Position numbers and translations under genes: made by a program. From BS750m-G69 sp964441235 (GTDB taxonomy: Bacteria; Fidelibacterota; UBA2242): a DNA stretch of 64,000 bases. The stretch lies in assembly GCA_964441235.1 (NCBI GenBank), contig CAYTUQ010000007.1:59892-123891 (forward strand), read 5' to 3'. Below are positions 45,538 to 54,920 of this stretch, piece after piece (position 1 is the first letter of the stretch; each line of letters opens with the position of its first letter). A model generated the notes under the pieces. It worked only from the letters and a program-made list of their open reading frames with translations. It was not told the DNA's origin and searched no databases.

Positions 45538-45672
45538 GACTAAAGAGTTGTAATTGGTCATTCGCTTCGCTGCCTGCCCCGTCAAGAACTTGCGATCGTA
45601 TCGGTGTTATTCAATTGTCAATTGTCAATAGTTAATAGCAAATAGTCAATTCTGTCTAATCTGAAATGAGAA

Positions 45673-46695
45673 ATGTTTGTTAATATAAAAAAGATATTCC
45701 TGATATTAGTTATACTTTTTTCTTTGATTCACAAAGGGTATAGTGGTGAATATGCTGATTCTTTTTTGGAGTTAGGGGTAAGCGCTCGTGCTTTAGCTAT
45801 GTCAAATACCTTGGGAGCACTCGATTTTTCAGGGACTTCATTTTTTAGTAATCCTGCTGGTTTGTCGTATTTGAAAAATAAATATATTGGATTAATGTAT
45901 ACATCTCAATTCGGACTCGCCAATCACAATTATGTCGGTGTAGCATCTCCTATTTCAAAAAAAGCCTCTATTGCAATAAGCTGGATTCGGTTTGGGGTTG
46001 ATGATATACCTATTAAACCGGATATATTAAGGCAAATACCTGATCAAGCAATACGAAAGGACTCGGTAGCTGCATTAGCCAATTTGCCCTTAAAAACTTT
46101 CCAGGATATAGAAAATGCTATATTTTTTTCTTATAGTAGATTTATGTCAAAGATTGTAAACCTCGGATGGCGATATTCTAAATTCAGAGTTGAAATTCCG
46201 CTAGGTATCAACTTCAAAATAATTCATAAAAAGATTTATAATCTGGATGCTTATGGATTGGGAGTTGATATTGGTGGCAGGCTAAGAGCTAATGGTGAGG
46301 AACTTTTTGATATTACTAACCTTGGGAATCTAAGCGTGGGGCTTTCAATTCGAGATGTAGCAGGAACAACAATTTACTGGAATACCAAACATCAGGATTT
46401 GATTCGAATTGGACCAGTTGTTTCCTTTGCTCTAGAGCAGCCTTTTGAAAAGTGGCATATGCACTTAAATATCGGAATGGAGAAGGAATATCGCTATGAT
46501 GATAAATTTCGGTATGGTGCAGAAATGATTTTATATGATCGTATAGGTTTAAGGACAGGCTTAAATAAATCTGGTTTAACATTCGGATTAGGTTTAAATT
46601 TTAAGACGAAGGGAAAGTTATTTTATCTTGACTATGCATTTTTAAATCATGATTTGGGTGCCAGTCACAGAATCGGAGGAGGAATAACCCTTTGA
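45673..46695 (+). CDS. PorV/PorQ-family outer-membrane protein
   Basis: 340 residues. A signal peptide is followed by LELGVSARALAMSNTLGALDFSGTSFFSNPAGLSYLK (given here as two halves: LELGVSARALAMSNT and LGALDFSGTSFFSNPAGL), the hallmark of PorV/UPF0164 beta-barrels. In T9SS, PorV forms a complex with PorU and shuttles cargo from the translocon. Its position right after porU repeats the order found in Bacteroidota. The barrel strands continue to the C-terminus (…ASHRIGGGITL). Confidence 0.85.
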   Translation: MFVNIKKIFLILVILFSLIHKGYSGEYADSFLELGVSARALAMSNTLGALDFSGTSFFSNPAGLSYLKNKYIGLMYTSQFGLANHNYVGVASPISKKASIAISWIRFGVDDIPIKPDILRQIPDQAIRKDSVAALANLPLKTFQDIENAIFFSYSRFMSKIVNLGWRYSKFRVEIPLGINFKIIHKKIYNLDAYGLGVDIGGRLRANGEELFDITNLGNLSVGLSIRDVAGTTIYWNTKHQDLIRIGPVVSFALEQPFEKWHMHLNIGMEKEYRYDDKFRYGAEMILYDRIGLRTGLNKSGLTFGLGLNFKTKGKLFYLDYAFLNHDLGASHRIGGGITL

Positions 46696-47477
46696 TTTTT
46701 AAGGATAAATTTGTTTTTCTACCCATATTTACATTAGTTATTTGGGGTATTTTTATTGGATGTGGTGAAAGCATTGAGGACCCCGAGCCGCCTATGACTC
46801 CAAGATGGGTTGAAAAATCTGCTCCTGAAGATACCTTAGAAAGAGGAATAGATGCTTATGAATCTGGTGATGGTATATTTCTTGAGTGGTACCAGAATCT
46901 GGATGAAGATATTTCAGGGTATAAAATTTATAGAGCAGAGGTAAGTCCGGAGAGCGGTTTTAATCTTTTAGTGGATATAAATGCTTTTGGAATATCTGGG
47001 GCGGATACATCCTATATTGATGATTCTCTGAATTTTAATGTTGACTATTTTTACTTCCTGAGAGCTTATGACCAGGCTGGAAATAATAGTCCCCGCTCGG
47101 ATACGATATGCTATAAACTGATTGATAAGGTTGGTCTTCTTGAACCTTACGGCGAAATTCATATAAATTACCCAACTTTTACGTGGCAGGATTTTACAAA
47201 TTTTGCTTATGAATATGTGATTCGAGTTGAAGAGGTTTATCCAAGAAAAGTTATTTGGATTTCTCGTATTAGTAGACCAAATTACGGAGATTTTTTACAA
47301 AGTATTTTGTTTAATAATGATGGAATATCTCTCCAACATGAGCTTACTGATGGAGTAAATTATAGATGGCGAGTAGATATAATTGCTGATGAGTATTATA
47401 GAGAGAAAGATGGATTGTGGATTGATATTTCAGGTTCTGAATCAAATTGGGGCTATTTTTCTATTAAGGGGGTGTAA
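46692..47477 (+). CDS. Lipoprotein with fibronectin III-like domain
   Basis: 261 residues. The likely start is TTG at 46692, overlapping the porV stop by 4 bases. A signal sequence ends FIGCGESIE, a lipobox-like site. One FN3-like domain (about 50-140: ISGYKIYRAEVSPESGF … YFYFLRAYDQAGNNSP) is followed by a second sheet-rich region. It is probably an outer-membrane lipoprotein. The last codons (KGV and stop) are contributed by palindromic element E5. Confidence 0.72.
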   Translation: MIFKDKFVFLPIFTLVIWGIFIGCGESIEDPEPPMTPRWVEKSAPEDTLERGIDAYESGDGIFLEWYQNLDEDISGYKIYRAEVSPESGFNLLVDINAFGISGADTSYIDDSLNFNVDYFYFLRAYDQAGNNSPRSDTICYKLIDKVGLLEPYGEIHINYPTFTWQDFTNFAYEYVIRVEEVYPRKVIWISRISRPNYGDFLQSILFNNDGISLQHELTDGVNYRWRVDIIADEYYREKDGLWIDISGSESNWGYFSIKGV

Positions 47478-47574
47478 TAATCCCGATGTATCGGGACAAA
47501 TCTAATACATAACTAACTGCTTAATAGCAACATGTGATAATCAAATATACAACTTATTCTATTACACCCCCTAA
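47466..47574. repeat. Palindromic element E5
   Basis: About 109 bp. The ends are GGGGGTGTAATAA and TATTACACCCCCTAAA. Relative to the other copies both arms changed together (GTGTGATA to GTGTAATA, TATCACAC to TATTACAC), keeping the pairing. It also contains an internal hairpin, TCCCGATGTATCGGGA. It provides the stop codon of the preceding gene. Confidence 0.8.
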
Positions 47575-47590
47575 ACAATAAGGAGATTAA

Positions 47591-48097
47591 TTGAAGAAAT
47601 ATTTTCCTTTAATGATAATTCTTTTAATGACTTCAATTCTATTAGGACAGAATGTCGGGAGATCAGCTGTATCACAACAAAGTGTAGAAAGGCGCAGCGC
47701 TTCGAGATATATTTTTTCTCCAAATACAGATGCTTTTTTAATGACAGTAAAAGTCTGGGGTGAGGTAAAGCAGCCTGGAATTTATGAGGTACCTGTTGGA
47801 GTAGATCTCATTGAACTTTTATCCTCGGCAGGAGGACCGACAACTAGGGCAAAGATATCTAAAATTAAAATAATACATGCTGAAGAAAAGGGGGGGAATG
47901 ATATAGTAATATCCGTTAATGTTAAGGAATTTTTAAGTACAGGTGATTCGAAATTAATTCCTGAAATAAAGCCAAATGATACGGTTGTAGTTCCAGTAAA
48001 ACCTACACAATATATATTAACTTCCTTATCTTATACCAGTCAGGTTATGAGTTTGTTGTATTTCTTTACACTGATGGATTATTACAGAACTAGATAA
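47591..48097 (+). CDS. Secreted SLBB-domain protein
   Basis: 168 residues, TTG start preceded by AAGGAGA. A signal peptide (MKKYFPLMIILLMTSILLGQ) is followed by an SLBB-type domain (VKVWGEVKQPGIYEVPVGVDLIELLSSAGGP), as in polysaccharide-export lipoproteins, and a C-terminal hydrophobic stretch (TSQVMSLLYFFTLM). There is no lipobox cysteine. It may be a small partner in envelope polysaccharide export. No other export genes are nearby. Confidence 0.78.
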   Translation: MKKYFPLMIILLMTSILLGQNVGRSAVSQQSVERRSASRYIFSPNTDAFLMTVKVWGEVKQPGIYEVPVGVDLIELLSSAGGPTTRAKISKIKIIHAEEKGGNDIVISVNVKEFLSTGDSKLIPEIKPNDTVVVPVKPTQYILTSLSYTSQVMSLLYFFTLMDYYRTR

Positions 48098-48170
48098 TAA
48101 AAATTAAAATATAGCTATTCATTTCTTATGATCAGAAAGTAAAATGATAATTTTAAATAGGAGTTTTGAG

Positions 48171-48638
48171 ATGATTGACAATATTGATGTTCAGATTCTG
48201 GATATTCTTCAGAAGGATGGAAGAATCCAGAGAAATAGAATTGCGGAAAAAGTAGGATTGACAATTCCTGCTGTAAGTGAGAGAATGAGAAAGTTAGAGA
48301 AAAAAGGTATCATAGACGGATACCATGCAAAAGTAAATAACTCCGCAATTGGTAAAGATGTTACCGCATTTATTTTTGTAATGACATCTCCATCAAGTCA
48401 ATATGAAGAATTTATTAAAAGAAGTAAAAAGGTTAATGACATAATAGAATGCCACTCAATTACAGGGGAAGGTTCTCATTTACTAAAAATTCAAACTGAA
48501 AATACATCGTCTTTAGAGAAGCTTTTATCCGAGATTCAATCCTGGCCCGGTGTCTTGCAGACTCGCACTTATATAGTTCTTTCAAGTTATAAAGAATTTT
48601 CTCCTTTAAAGCCCTCCGATTCCATTATTAAAAAATAG
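48171..48638 (+). CDS. Lrp/AsnC-family transcriptional regulator
   Basis: 155 residues from MIDNIDVQILDILQ; TAGGAGTTTTGAG places the ribosome site correctly for this ATG. The helix-turn-helix is NRIAEKVGLTIPAVSERMRKLEKKGII, and the C-terminal RAM ligand-binding domain follows (VNDIIECHSITGEGSHLLKI). It likely senses an amino acid. Its targets are unknown. It lies about 20 bp upstream of prfB. Confidence 0.92.
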   Translation: MIDNIDVQILDILQKDGRIQRNRIAEKVGLTIPAVSERMRKLEKKGIIDGYHAKVNNSAIGKDVTAFIFVMTSPSSQYEEFIKRSKKVNDIIECHSITGEGSHLLKIQTENTSSLEKLLSEIQSWPGVLQTRTYIVLSSYKEFSPLKPSDSIIKK

Positions 48639-48656
48639 TTACAAAGGCAATTTAAA

Positions 48657-49764
48657 GTGATAGCGGATATTAGGACTGAGATAGCTAATATTGAACCGAG
48701 AGTGCATGGACTTCGGAGGTTTCTTTGACGTTGAAGAAAAGCAACGCCGGTTGGAAAGTGCACGTCTAAAAACTTCCGAGACTGATTTCTGGAGCGATAA
48801 AGAAAAGGCTCAATCTACTCTGCAACTGATTCGTCTTACAGAAGATAAACTCAAACAATATCACTCTATACTGGATTTATTTAATGAAATTAACGGACTT
48901 GCTGATTTAGCTAAAGAAGAAAATGATGAATCAATCCTCCCTGAATTAAACAATATGTTTGTTAATCTTAGAAGAAAGATTGACAAACTTGAATTACAAA
49001 CTATGCTTGGTGGTGAGGATGATCAAAAAAATGCAATTTTGACAATTCATCCAGGGGCAGGTGGAACTGAGTCACAGGATTGGGCTGAGATGCTGCTAAG
49101 AATGTATCTTCGATGGATTGAGCGCTCTGGAATGGAAGGAAAAATTATTAATTTGATTGGAGGAGATGAAGCCGGAATTAAAGATGTTGTTGTTGAGGTT
49201 AAGGGAGATTTTGCTTATGGTTATCTTAAAGCTGAATCCGGTATTCATCGTTTGGTGAGGATTTCTCCCTTTGATTCAAACCATCGCAGGCACACATCTT
49301 TTGCTTCGGTTTTTGTGTATCCTGAAGTTGAAGATAACATTGAAGTTGATATTAATACAGAAGATTTACGAATAGATACATATCGTTCAAGCGGTGCCGG
49401 AGGGCAGCATGTTAATAAAACTGATTCTGCTATAAGGATTACTCATATTCCAACCGGTATAGTTGTACAATGTCAAAATGAGCGATCACAATATAAAAAT
49501 AAAGCAATTGCTTTAAAAATTCTTCGAGCCCGTCTTTATCAACATTTTAAGGAAGAAAAAGACAAGGAAAAATCAGAAATTGAGAAAAACAAAAAGGATA
49601 TTTCCTGGGGCAACCAGATACGTTCGTATGTTTTTCAACCCTATACTATGGTAAAAGATCATAGAACTAAAATTGAAAATAGTAATATTCAGGCAGTTAT
49701 GGATGGAGATATTGATGAGTTTTTACGTCAATATCTTATTATGAATGCAAAGGGGGTGGAATAA
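48657..49764 (+). CDS. prfB: Peptide chain release factor RF2, programmed +1 frameshift
   Basis: The start is GTG at 48657 (zero frame VIADIRTEIANIEPRVHGLR). At 48714-48729 the sequence CGG AGG TTT CTT TGA C shifts the ribosome +1 on CTT TGA, continuing DVEEKQRRLE. The AGG before TTT CTT acts as the internal Shine-Dalgarno, as in E. coli. RF2 features are the SPF recognition tripeptide (RISPFDSNHRR) and the GGQ motif (SSGAGGQHVNKTDSA). Low RF2 lets the ribosome shift at its own UGA stop codon. The final codons (KGVE and stop) lie in element E6. Confidence 0.97.
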
Positions 49765-49853
49765 ACTTCCCAACATGTCAGGATCTAATCAACATGTTTT
49801 TAATTAACAATAAAGTATTGAATATGGTAATTTATTTTATCCAGCCCCCTAAA
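49752..49853. repeat. Palindromic element E6
   Basis: About 102 bp. The ends are GGGGGTGGAATAAA and TTTATCCAGCCCCCTAAA. They are more diverged but still complementary with small bulges. It supplies the end of prfB on its left and lies just before the lysS ribosome site on its right (AAAGGAGAA). Confidence 0.65.
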
Positions 49854-49871
49854 AAAGGAGAATAGTAAGAG

Positions 49872-51371
49872 TTGAATAATTCAGAGCAAATTGAAGGAAG
49901 ATCACTTGCTGAAATATTAAAAATCAGGCGTGAAAAACTTCAGAAAATCAAAGAACTCAATTTCAATCCCTACGAATATGAATTTCCAAAGACACATTCA
50001 TGTAATGATGTGATTGATAACTTTGATCAGCTGGAAAACGAAGATACTGTAAAAGTTGCAGGACGTCTAATGGCTATTCGTCGAATGGGAAGAGCGAGTT
50101 TTTGCCATATTCAGGACGAGAACGGTAAAATTCAGATATATTTCCAGGAGAATAAAATTGGTAAACTTGGATATAAACTTTTTAAACTACTGGATATTGG
50201 TGATATTGTTGGAATTACTGGTATTGTTTTTAAAACACAAACTGGTGAAATTACTGTTGCAGCAATGGAGTTAAAATTGCTGGCAAAGAATCTTCGCCCA
50301 ATTCCAACTGTTAAAGAAAAAAATGGTAAAGTTTTTGATGCATTTACTGATAAAGAGCAGAGATATAGACAGCGTTACCTTGACTTGATAGTGAATCCTT
50401 CTGTTAAAGAAGTCTTTAAATTGCGAAGTAAAATAATCCAATGGACGCGTGAGTTTTTAGATGGCTATGGCTTTCTGGAAGTCGAAACACCTGTACTTCA
50501 ACCAATTTATGGAGGCGCTTTTGCAAAGCCATTTAAAACATTCTATAATGTATTAAACAGAGATTTTTATTTAAGAATAGCCGATGAATTATATCTTAAA
50601 CGATTAATTATTGGTGGTTTTGAAAAAGTTTATGAGATATCTAAGAATTTCAGAAACGAGGGAGTTGATAGAAACCATAATCCCGAATTTACTTCTCTAG
50701 AATTTTACCAAACTTATGTTGATTACAATTACTTGATGGATTTTATGGAGAAATATTTCAAGTTTATGATAAAAAAGATAGGTAAAAGTCAATTCGAATT
50801 TGGAGAACATATAATAGATTTTAGCAATCCTTTTGAAAAGCGAAAAATGTTTGATTTAATTGAAGAGTATGTTGGATGTGATGTTAAACCTCTTTCAGAA
50901 GATGAGTTACGTTCTCTATGTGAAGAAAGGGGCATTGAAGGAAAACCGGGTTATAAGTATGGTAAATTCATAGAACTTCTTTTTGATAATTTTGTAGAGC
51001 ATCATCTTATTCAACCCACTTTTGTGATTGATTATCCTAAGGAAATTTCCCCTCTTGCCAAGACAAAGCGTAATGGCTCGGATAAGATTGTCGAGCGTTT
51101 TGAATTGTATATAGGTGGACAAGAATTTGCCAATGCATTCACTGAGCTCAATGATCCGGTAGATCAGCGCGAAAGACTGGAGAAACAAAGCCGTTTAAGG
51201 GAATTGGGTGACGAAGAGGCTCAAGCGATGGATATAGATTTTATAACTGCTATGGAATACGGAATGCCTCCTACCGGAGGAGTTGGATTAGGCATAGATC
51301 GCATTGTTATGCTTTTTACTAGTCAGAAATCAATAAAAGACGTTATTTTTTTCCCACAAATGAGGACTTGA
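49872..51371 (+). CDS. lysS: Lysyl-tRNA synthetase, class II
   Basis: 499 residues, TTG start after AAAGGAGAATAG. The N-terminal OB-fold anticodon-binding domain includes VKVAGRLMAIRRMGRASF. The class II core contains motif 2 (FEKVYEISKNFRNEGVD) and motif 3 (GVGLGIDRIVML). It charges tRNA-Lys. The frame covers the full expected length. The prfB-lysS order is found in many bacteria. Confidence 0.98.
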   Translation: MNNSEQIEGRSLAEILKIRREKLQKIKELNFNPYEYEFPKTHSCNDVIDNFDQLENEDTVKVAGRLMAIRRMGRASFCHIQDENGKIQIYFQENKIGKLGYKLFKLLDIGDIVGITGIVFKTQTGEITVAAMELKLLAKNLRPIPTVKEKNGKVFDAFTDKEQRYRQRYLDLIVNPSVKEVFKLRSKIIQWTREFLDGYGFLEVETPVLQPIYGGAFAKPFKTFYNVLNRDFYLRIADELYLKRLIIGGFEKVYEISKNFRNEGVDRNHNPEFTSLEFYQTYVDYNYLMDFMEKYFKFMIKKIGKSQFEFGEHIIDFSNPFEKRKMFDLIEEYVGCDVKPLSEDELRSLCEERGIEGKPGYKYGKFIELLFDNFVEHHLIQPTFVIDYPKEISPLAKTKRNGSDKIVERFELYIGGQEFANAFTELNDPVDQRERLEKQSRLRELGDEEAQAMDIDFITAMEYGMPPTGGVGLGIDRIVMLFTSQKSIKDVIFFPQMRT

Positions 51372-51528
51372 ACCGTAGAATGCCGATTTCAAATTTCAAG
51401 TTTCCCCAAAGGGGTGCCTTCGGCACAAATTTCAAATTTTCCCATCTACCTGAGACGATATAGGATTCCGTGGATCCAACTGTGATTGGCACGAATTAAT
51501 TTTTGTATCTTTGTAGCAAGTATAAATT

Positions 51529-52749
51529 ATGTCTTTACCTTTTTTCATTGCAAAGCGACATCTATTTAGCCATCATAAAATAGGTTATATTTCTTTTATC
51601 GGTATAATTTCGATTGTCGGTTTGGCAGTTGGAGTTGCTGCGTTAATATTAACTATTTCAATATTAAATGGATTTGAGAAAGAAGTTAAAACTAAGTTAA
51701 TAGGCTTTGATGCGCATATAAGATTAAGGCTTTTTTATCAGGAATCGATTGATTCAACACAATTTGTTGAGGACGAGCTTTCTAAGATAAAGGAAATTAA
51801 GAGCATTGTGCCTTACATTCACAATCATGTTATGATTCGTCATGGTAATGAGACTGATGGTGTTATTATTGAAGGACTCTCAGAGAGTGACATCCGAAAG
51901 ACTCTTAATGTTGATAGGTTTATAACTAAGGGAGCTTTGAAATTTAGCACTGATAATGGAGCGGACGGAATTGTAATAGGGCAGAAATTGGCTGATTTTC
52001 TTGATGTAGGTCTGGGTGAAAGTGTCTATTTATTTGTTTTACATGGTGCAAATATAATTGGGAATAGGCCGAGAATTGGACGCTTTATAATTACAGGCAT
52101 TTATGATTCTGGAATAGCAGATTATGATGATATCTTTGTATATACCAGCCTTTCTGCCGCTCAACACCTTTTTAATATGGGAAATAGTTTTTCCGGGTAT
52201 CAAATGATTGTCGAAGAACCGAGCAATGCTAATGAGATAGCTAATCGCATTAATGATACTCTCGGTTTTCCTTACCATGCAATGACCTGGAATGATCTTC
52301 ATAGTAACCTTTTTGAGTGGTTAAAAGTTCAAAGAATTCCAATATTGATTGTATTTGGACTTATTGCAGTTGTTGCAATTTTTAATGTAGTTAGTTCCCT
52401 TATGATGATTGTTATTGAAAAGACAAAAGATATTGGTGTTTTAAAAAGTATGGGAGTAAATAATAGACAAATTACGTTGATATTCCTATTCGAGGGAGTG
52501 CTTGTTGGAGTAGCAGGTACAATTTTGGGTTATATTATTGCGTGGTTTATTGCACGGCTTCAGATGAGGTTTGGCATAATATCTATACCAAAAGATGTAT
52601 ACTTCATGAGTAAATTACCTATTTTATTGTGCTGGAAAGATTTTCTTTTTATTGGGATTGGAGCTCTTTTGTCTTCAGTAATAGCAACTGTTTACCCTTC
52701 TTTAAAAGCTGTTAAATTATCTCCAGGTGAAGCATTAAGGTATGAATAA
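51529..52749 (+). CDS. lolC: Lipoprotein-releasing ABC transporter permease, LolC-type
   Basis: 406 residues. There is one N-terminal membrane helix (about 22-45), a large periplasmic MacB-like domain, and three C-terminal helices of the FtsX fold. The signature ILNGFEKEVKTKLIGFDAHI is typical of LolC/LolE. With LolE and LolD it extracts outer-membrane lipoproteins from the inner membrane. It overlaps the next gene by 8 bases. Upstream (about 51500) is TTTTTGTATCTTTG, resembling a Bacteroidota -7 box. Confidence 0.93.
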   Translation: MSLPFFIAKRHLFSHHKIGYISFIGIISIVGLAVGVAALILTISILNGFEKEVKTKLIGFDAHIRLRLFYQESIDSTQFVEDELSKIKEIKSIVPYIHNHVMIRHGNETDGVIIEGLSESDIRKTLNVDRFITKGALKFSTDNGADGIVIGQKLADFLDVGLGESVYLFVLHGANIIGNRPRIGRFIITGIYDSGIADYDDIFVYTSLSAAQHLFNMGNSFSGYQMIVEEPSNANEIANRINDTLGFPYHAMTWNDLHSNLFEWLKVQRIPILIVFGLIAVVAIFNVVSSLMMIVIEKTKDIGVLKSMGVNNRQITLIFLFEGVLVGVAGTILGYIIAWFIARLQMRFGIISIPKDVYFMSKLPILLCWKDFLFIGIGALLSSVIATVYPSLKAVKLSPGEALRYE

Positions 52750-53965
52750 AAACCTGATAAATTGGATAGTATTCAGATATTTTAGATCGAAAAAGAGAAC
52801 CGGTCTTATCTCTTTTACATCTTATGTTTCAATTATTGGAATAGCATTAGGATCATTTGCTCTGTTGATTACATTAAGCATATTAAACGGTTTTGAATCT
52901 GAAATTACTTCAAGAGTAATTGATCTTGAATCTCATATACGTGTAACCGGTAAAAGAATTTACCCTGAAAATGTTAGTTTAATTAAAAATATTTTAAAGG
53001 AAGAAAATCTTAAAGAGATTTCCCCATTTATTAATAGAAAAGCTGTCCTATCGACTTTAGGTAATGATGCTGTTGTGAGAATAAAAGCAATTGATTCTTT
53101 AAGTTTGTCTTCCCAACTTTCACGTAAGTCTTCATTAGTTAGAGGTACAAACACTTTTTCGATTCCAAATTCTAATTTACCGGGAATTTTATTAGGGTAT
53201 CATCTCGCTGACAAATTAGGTCTTTACATTGGTGATACGCTAAATGTTATAAATCCTTTAAATATAGGAAGTGCTTTCAACATTCCGTATATAGGAAAGT
53301 TTGTTCTTTCAGGTGTCTTTGAATTAGAACTTTTTGATTATGATGAAAACCTGACTTTTATTGAACTGAATGAGGGGCAGAGGATTTTCAATCTCGGTAA
53401 TTCTTATTCAGGTGTTGATATTAAGTTTGAAAATTATAGAAATATAGATTCCATAAAAGAGAAGTTAGTTTCATCTCTTGGTGAGAGTTTTCACGTTTCA
53501 ACTTGGGAAGATTTGCACAAGACGCTTTTTGGTGCTATGAAATTGGAAAAGTATGGAAGTTTCGCAGCACTGTGTTTTATTATTCTCGTAGCAATTTTTA
53601 ATCTTACCAGTTCTTTAGTGATGTTAGTAATGGAAAAAATCAGGGAAATTGGAATGCTTCAGGCTTTAGGTATGAACCGGAAACATATAAAAAGCATTTT
53701 CCTTCGTTTAGGTATGATAACCGGAAGTTTGGGTTTAGGCATTGGATTGGGAATATCTTTGGTACTTTGCCTTCTTCAGTCAGTGTACAAGTTTATTCCT
53801 TTGCCAGCAGTTTATTTTATCCCTTATTTGCCAGTAGAGGTTCACTTTTTAGATATTATATATATTCTTCTGGCTGGAATGATTTTAATTTATTTAGGAA
53901 CAACATATCCGAGTGGGCGAGCCGGAAAGCTAATGCCTTTGGAGGCAATTCAGTATGAAAAGTAA
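52742..53965 (+). CDS. lolE: Lipoprotein-releasing ABC transporter permease, LolE-type
   Basis: 407 residues, the same architecture as the preceding LolC: ISILNGFESEITSRVI… becomes LSILNGFESEITSRV here, with the FtsX helices at the C-terminus (FITLV-like GMLQALGMNRKHIKSIFL). The two paralogues probably form the permease heterodimer. It overlaps lolD by 11 bases, so the three genes are translationally coupled. Confidence 0.93.
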   Translation: MNKNLINWIVFRYFRSKKRTGLISFTSYVSIIGIALGSFALLITLSILNGFESEITSRVIDLESHIRVTGKRIYPENVSLIKNILKEENLKEISPFINRKAVLSTLGNDAVVRIKAIDSLSLSSQLSRKSSLVRGTNTFSIPNSNLPGILLGYHLADKLGLYIGDTLNVINPLNIGSAFNIPYIGKFVLSGVFELELFDYDENLTFIELNEGQRIFNLGNSYSGVDIKFENYRNIDSIKEKLVSSLGESFHVSTWEDLHKTLFGAMKLEKYGSFAALCFIILVAIFNLTSSLVMLVMEKIREIGMLQALGMNRKHIKSIFLRLGMITGSLGLGIGLGISLVLCLLQSVYKFIPLPAVYFIPYLPVEVHFLDIIYILLAGMILIYLGTTYPSGRAGKLMPLEAIQYEK

Positions 53966-54638
53966 TAAAAGTTTACCGTTTTTAAAAGTAGAAAATGTCT
54001 CAAAATCATTCTGGAATAATGGGAATGAAATTTCGGTGCTTAGAGAAATCACATTTAATATTGATGAGGGTGAAGTAGTAGCGATAATGGGTCCGTCTGG
54101 TATTGGAAAATCAACGCTTCTTAATCTGATTGGCACTCTTGATACTCCTGATTCAGGGGAGATTTATTTTCAGGGTCAAAACCCATTTGAACTATCAGAA
54201 AAGGAATTTGCAAAGTTTAGAAACACTAAAATTGGTTTTGTTTTTCAATTTCACCATTTGCTACCTGAGTTTACGGCTCTTGAAAATGTTATAATACCCT
54301 CGATTATTTATAAAACTGATATAGAAAAAGCAAAAAGTTTAGCAAAAGAAATGTTAAAGCGAGTTGGATTGGGAGAGAGAATTAATCATCGTCCTTCGGC
54401 TCTTTCTGGTGGTGAGCGCCAAAGAGTAGCTGTTGCGAGAGCACTTGTAAATAATCCTTTAGTTGTTCTTGGTGATGAACCATCAGGCAATCTTGATTTG
54501 CTTAATAGCAATATGCTAATTGATTTACTTTTAGAGGTAAATGAGAAGTACAACAAAACTTTGATTATAGCCACACATAATCCTTCAATTGCTGAGAGAG
54601 CGCATAGGGTTATATTATTGAAAAAAGTAATGGCTTAA
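53955..54638 (+). CDS. lolD: Lipoprotein-releasing ABC transporter ATPase LolD
   Basis: 227 residues. Walker A is GPSGIGKSTLLN, the signature is LSGGERQRVAVARAL, Walker B is LVVLGDEPSGNLD, and the switch histidine is in IIATHNP. It powers the LolCE permease. It follows lolE with overlap. Confidence 0.96.
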   Translation: MKSNKSLPFLKVENVSKSFWNNGNEISVLREITFNIDEGEVVAIMGPSGIGKSTLLNLIGTLDTPDSGEIYFQGQNPFELSEKEFAKFRNTKIGFVFQFHHLLPEFTALENVIIPSIIYKTDIEKAKSLAKEMLKRVGLGERINHRPSALSGGERQRVAVARALVNNPLVVLGDEPSGNLDLLNSNMLIDLLLEVNEKYNKTLIIATHNPSIAERAHRVILLKKVMA

Positions 54639-54683
54639 TCACTCAGGCTTTTTCAAACTTAGTCAATTGTTATACCAAGTCAA

Positions 54684-54788
54684 TTAACCCCATTAGATAT
54701 TCTTAACCTTATATTAGCAGGGAAATATAGAAAGATACAAAAACAATCTATTCAAATGTGCTAATTTACAATGCTATCTAACGGGGTA
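54684..54788. repeat. Palindromic element E7 (second family, ACCCCGTTRGATA)
   Basis: 105 bp. TTAACCCCATTAGATA at the left and TATCTAACGGGGTAA at the right enclose an AT-rich core. The same terminal sequence is found at 61318-61385. It lies between lolD and clpC. Confidence 0.7.
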
Positions 54789-54920
54789 ACCAAACAACAA
54801 AATAGACGAGGAAGTCTGTTTGAGAAAAGTTTCAAAAGGAACGTAACAAAAAAGATTAGTTGATTTATAAGCTAAGCTGTTTTATATTCAAATAAGAATT
54901 TGAAGTTTTATGAAAGGAAT

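Noticed and set aside
48691..48727. ATG-proximal alternative start of RF2 (MNRECMDFGG)
   Set aside because: The zero-frame peptide and the CTT TGA C shift site explain the N-terminus better and match RF2 genes in general.
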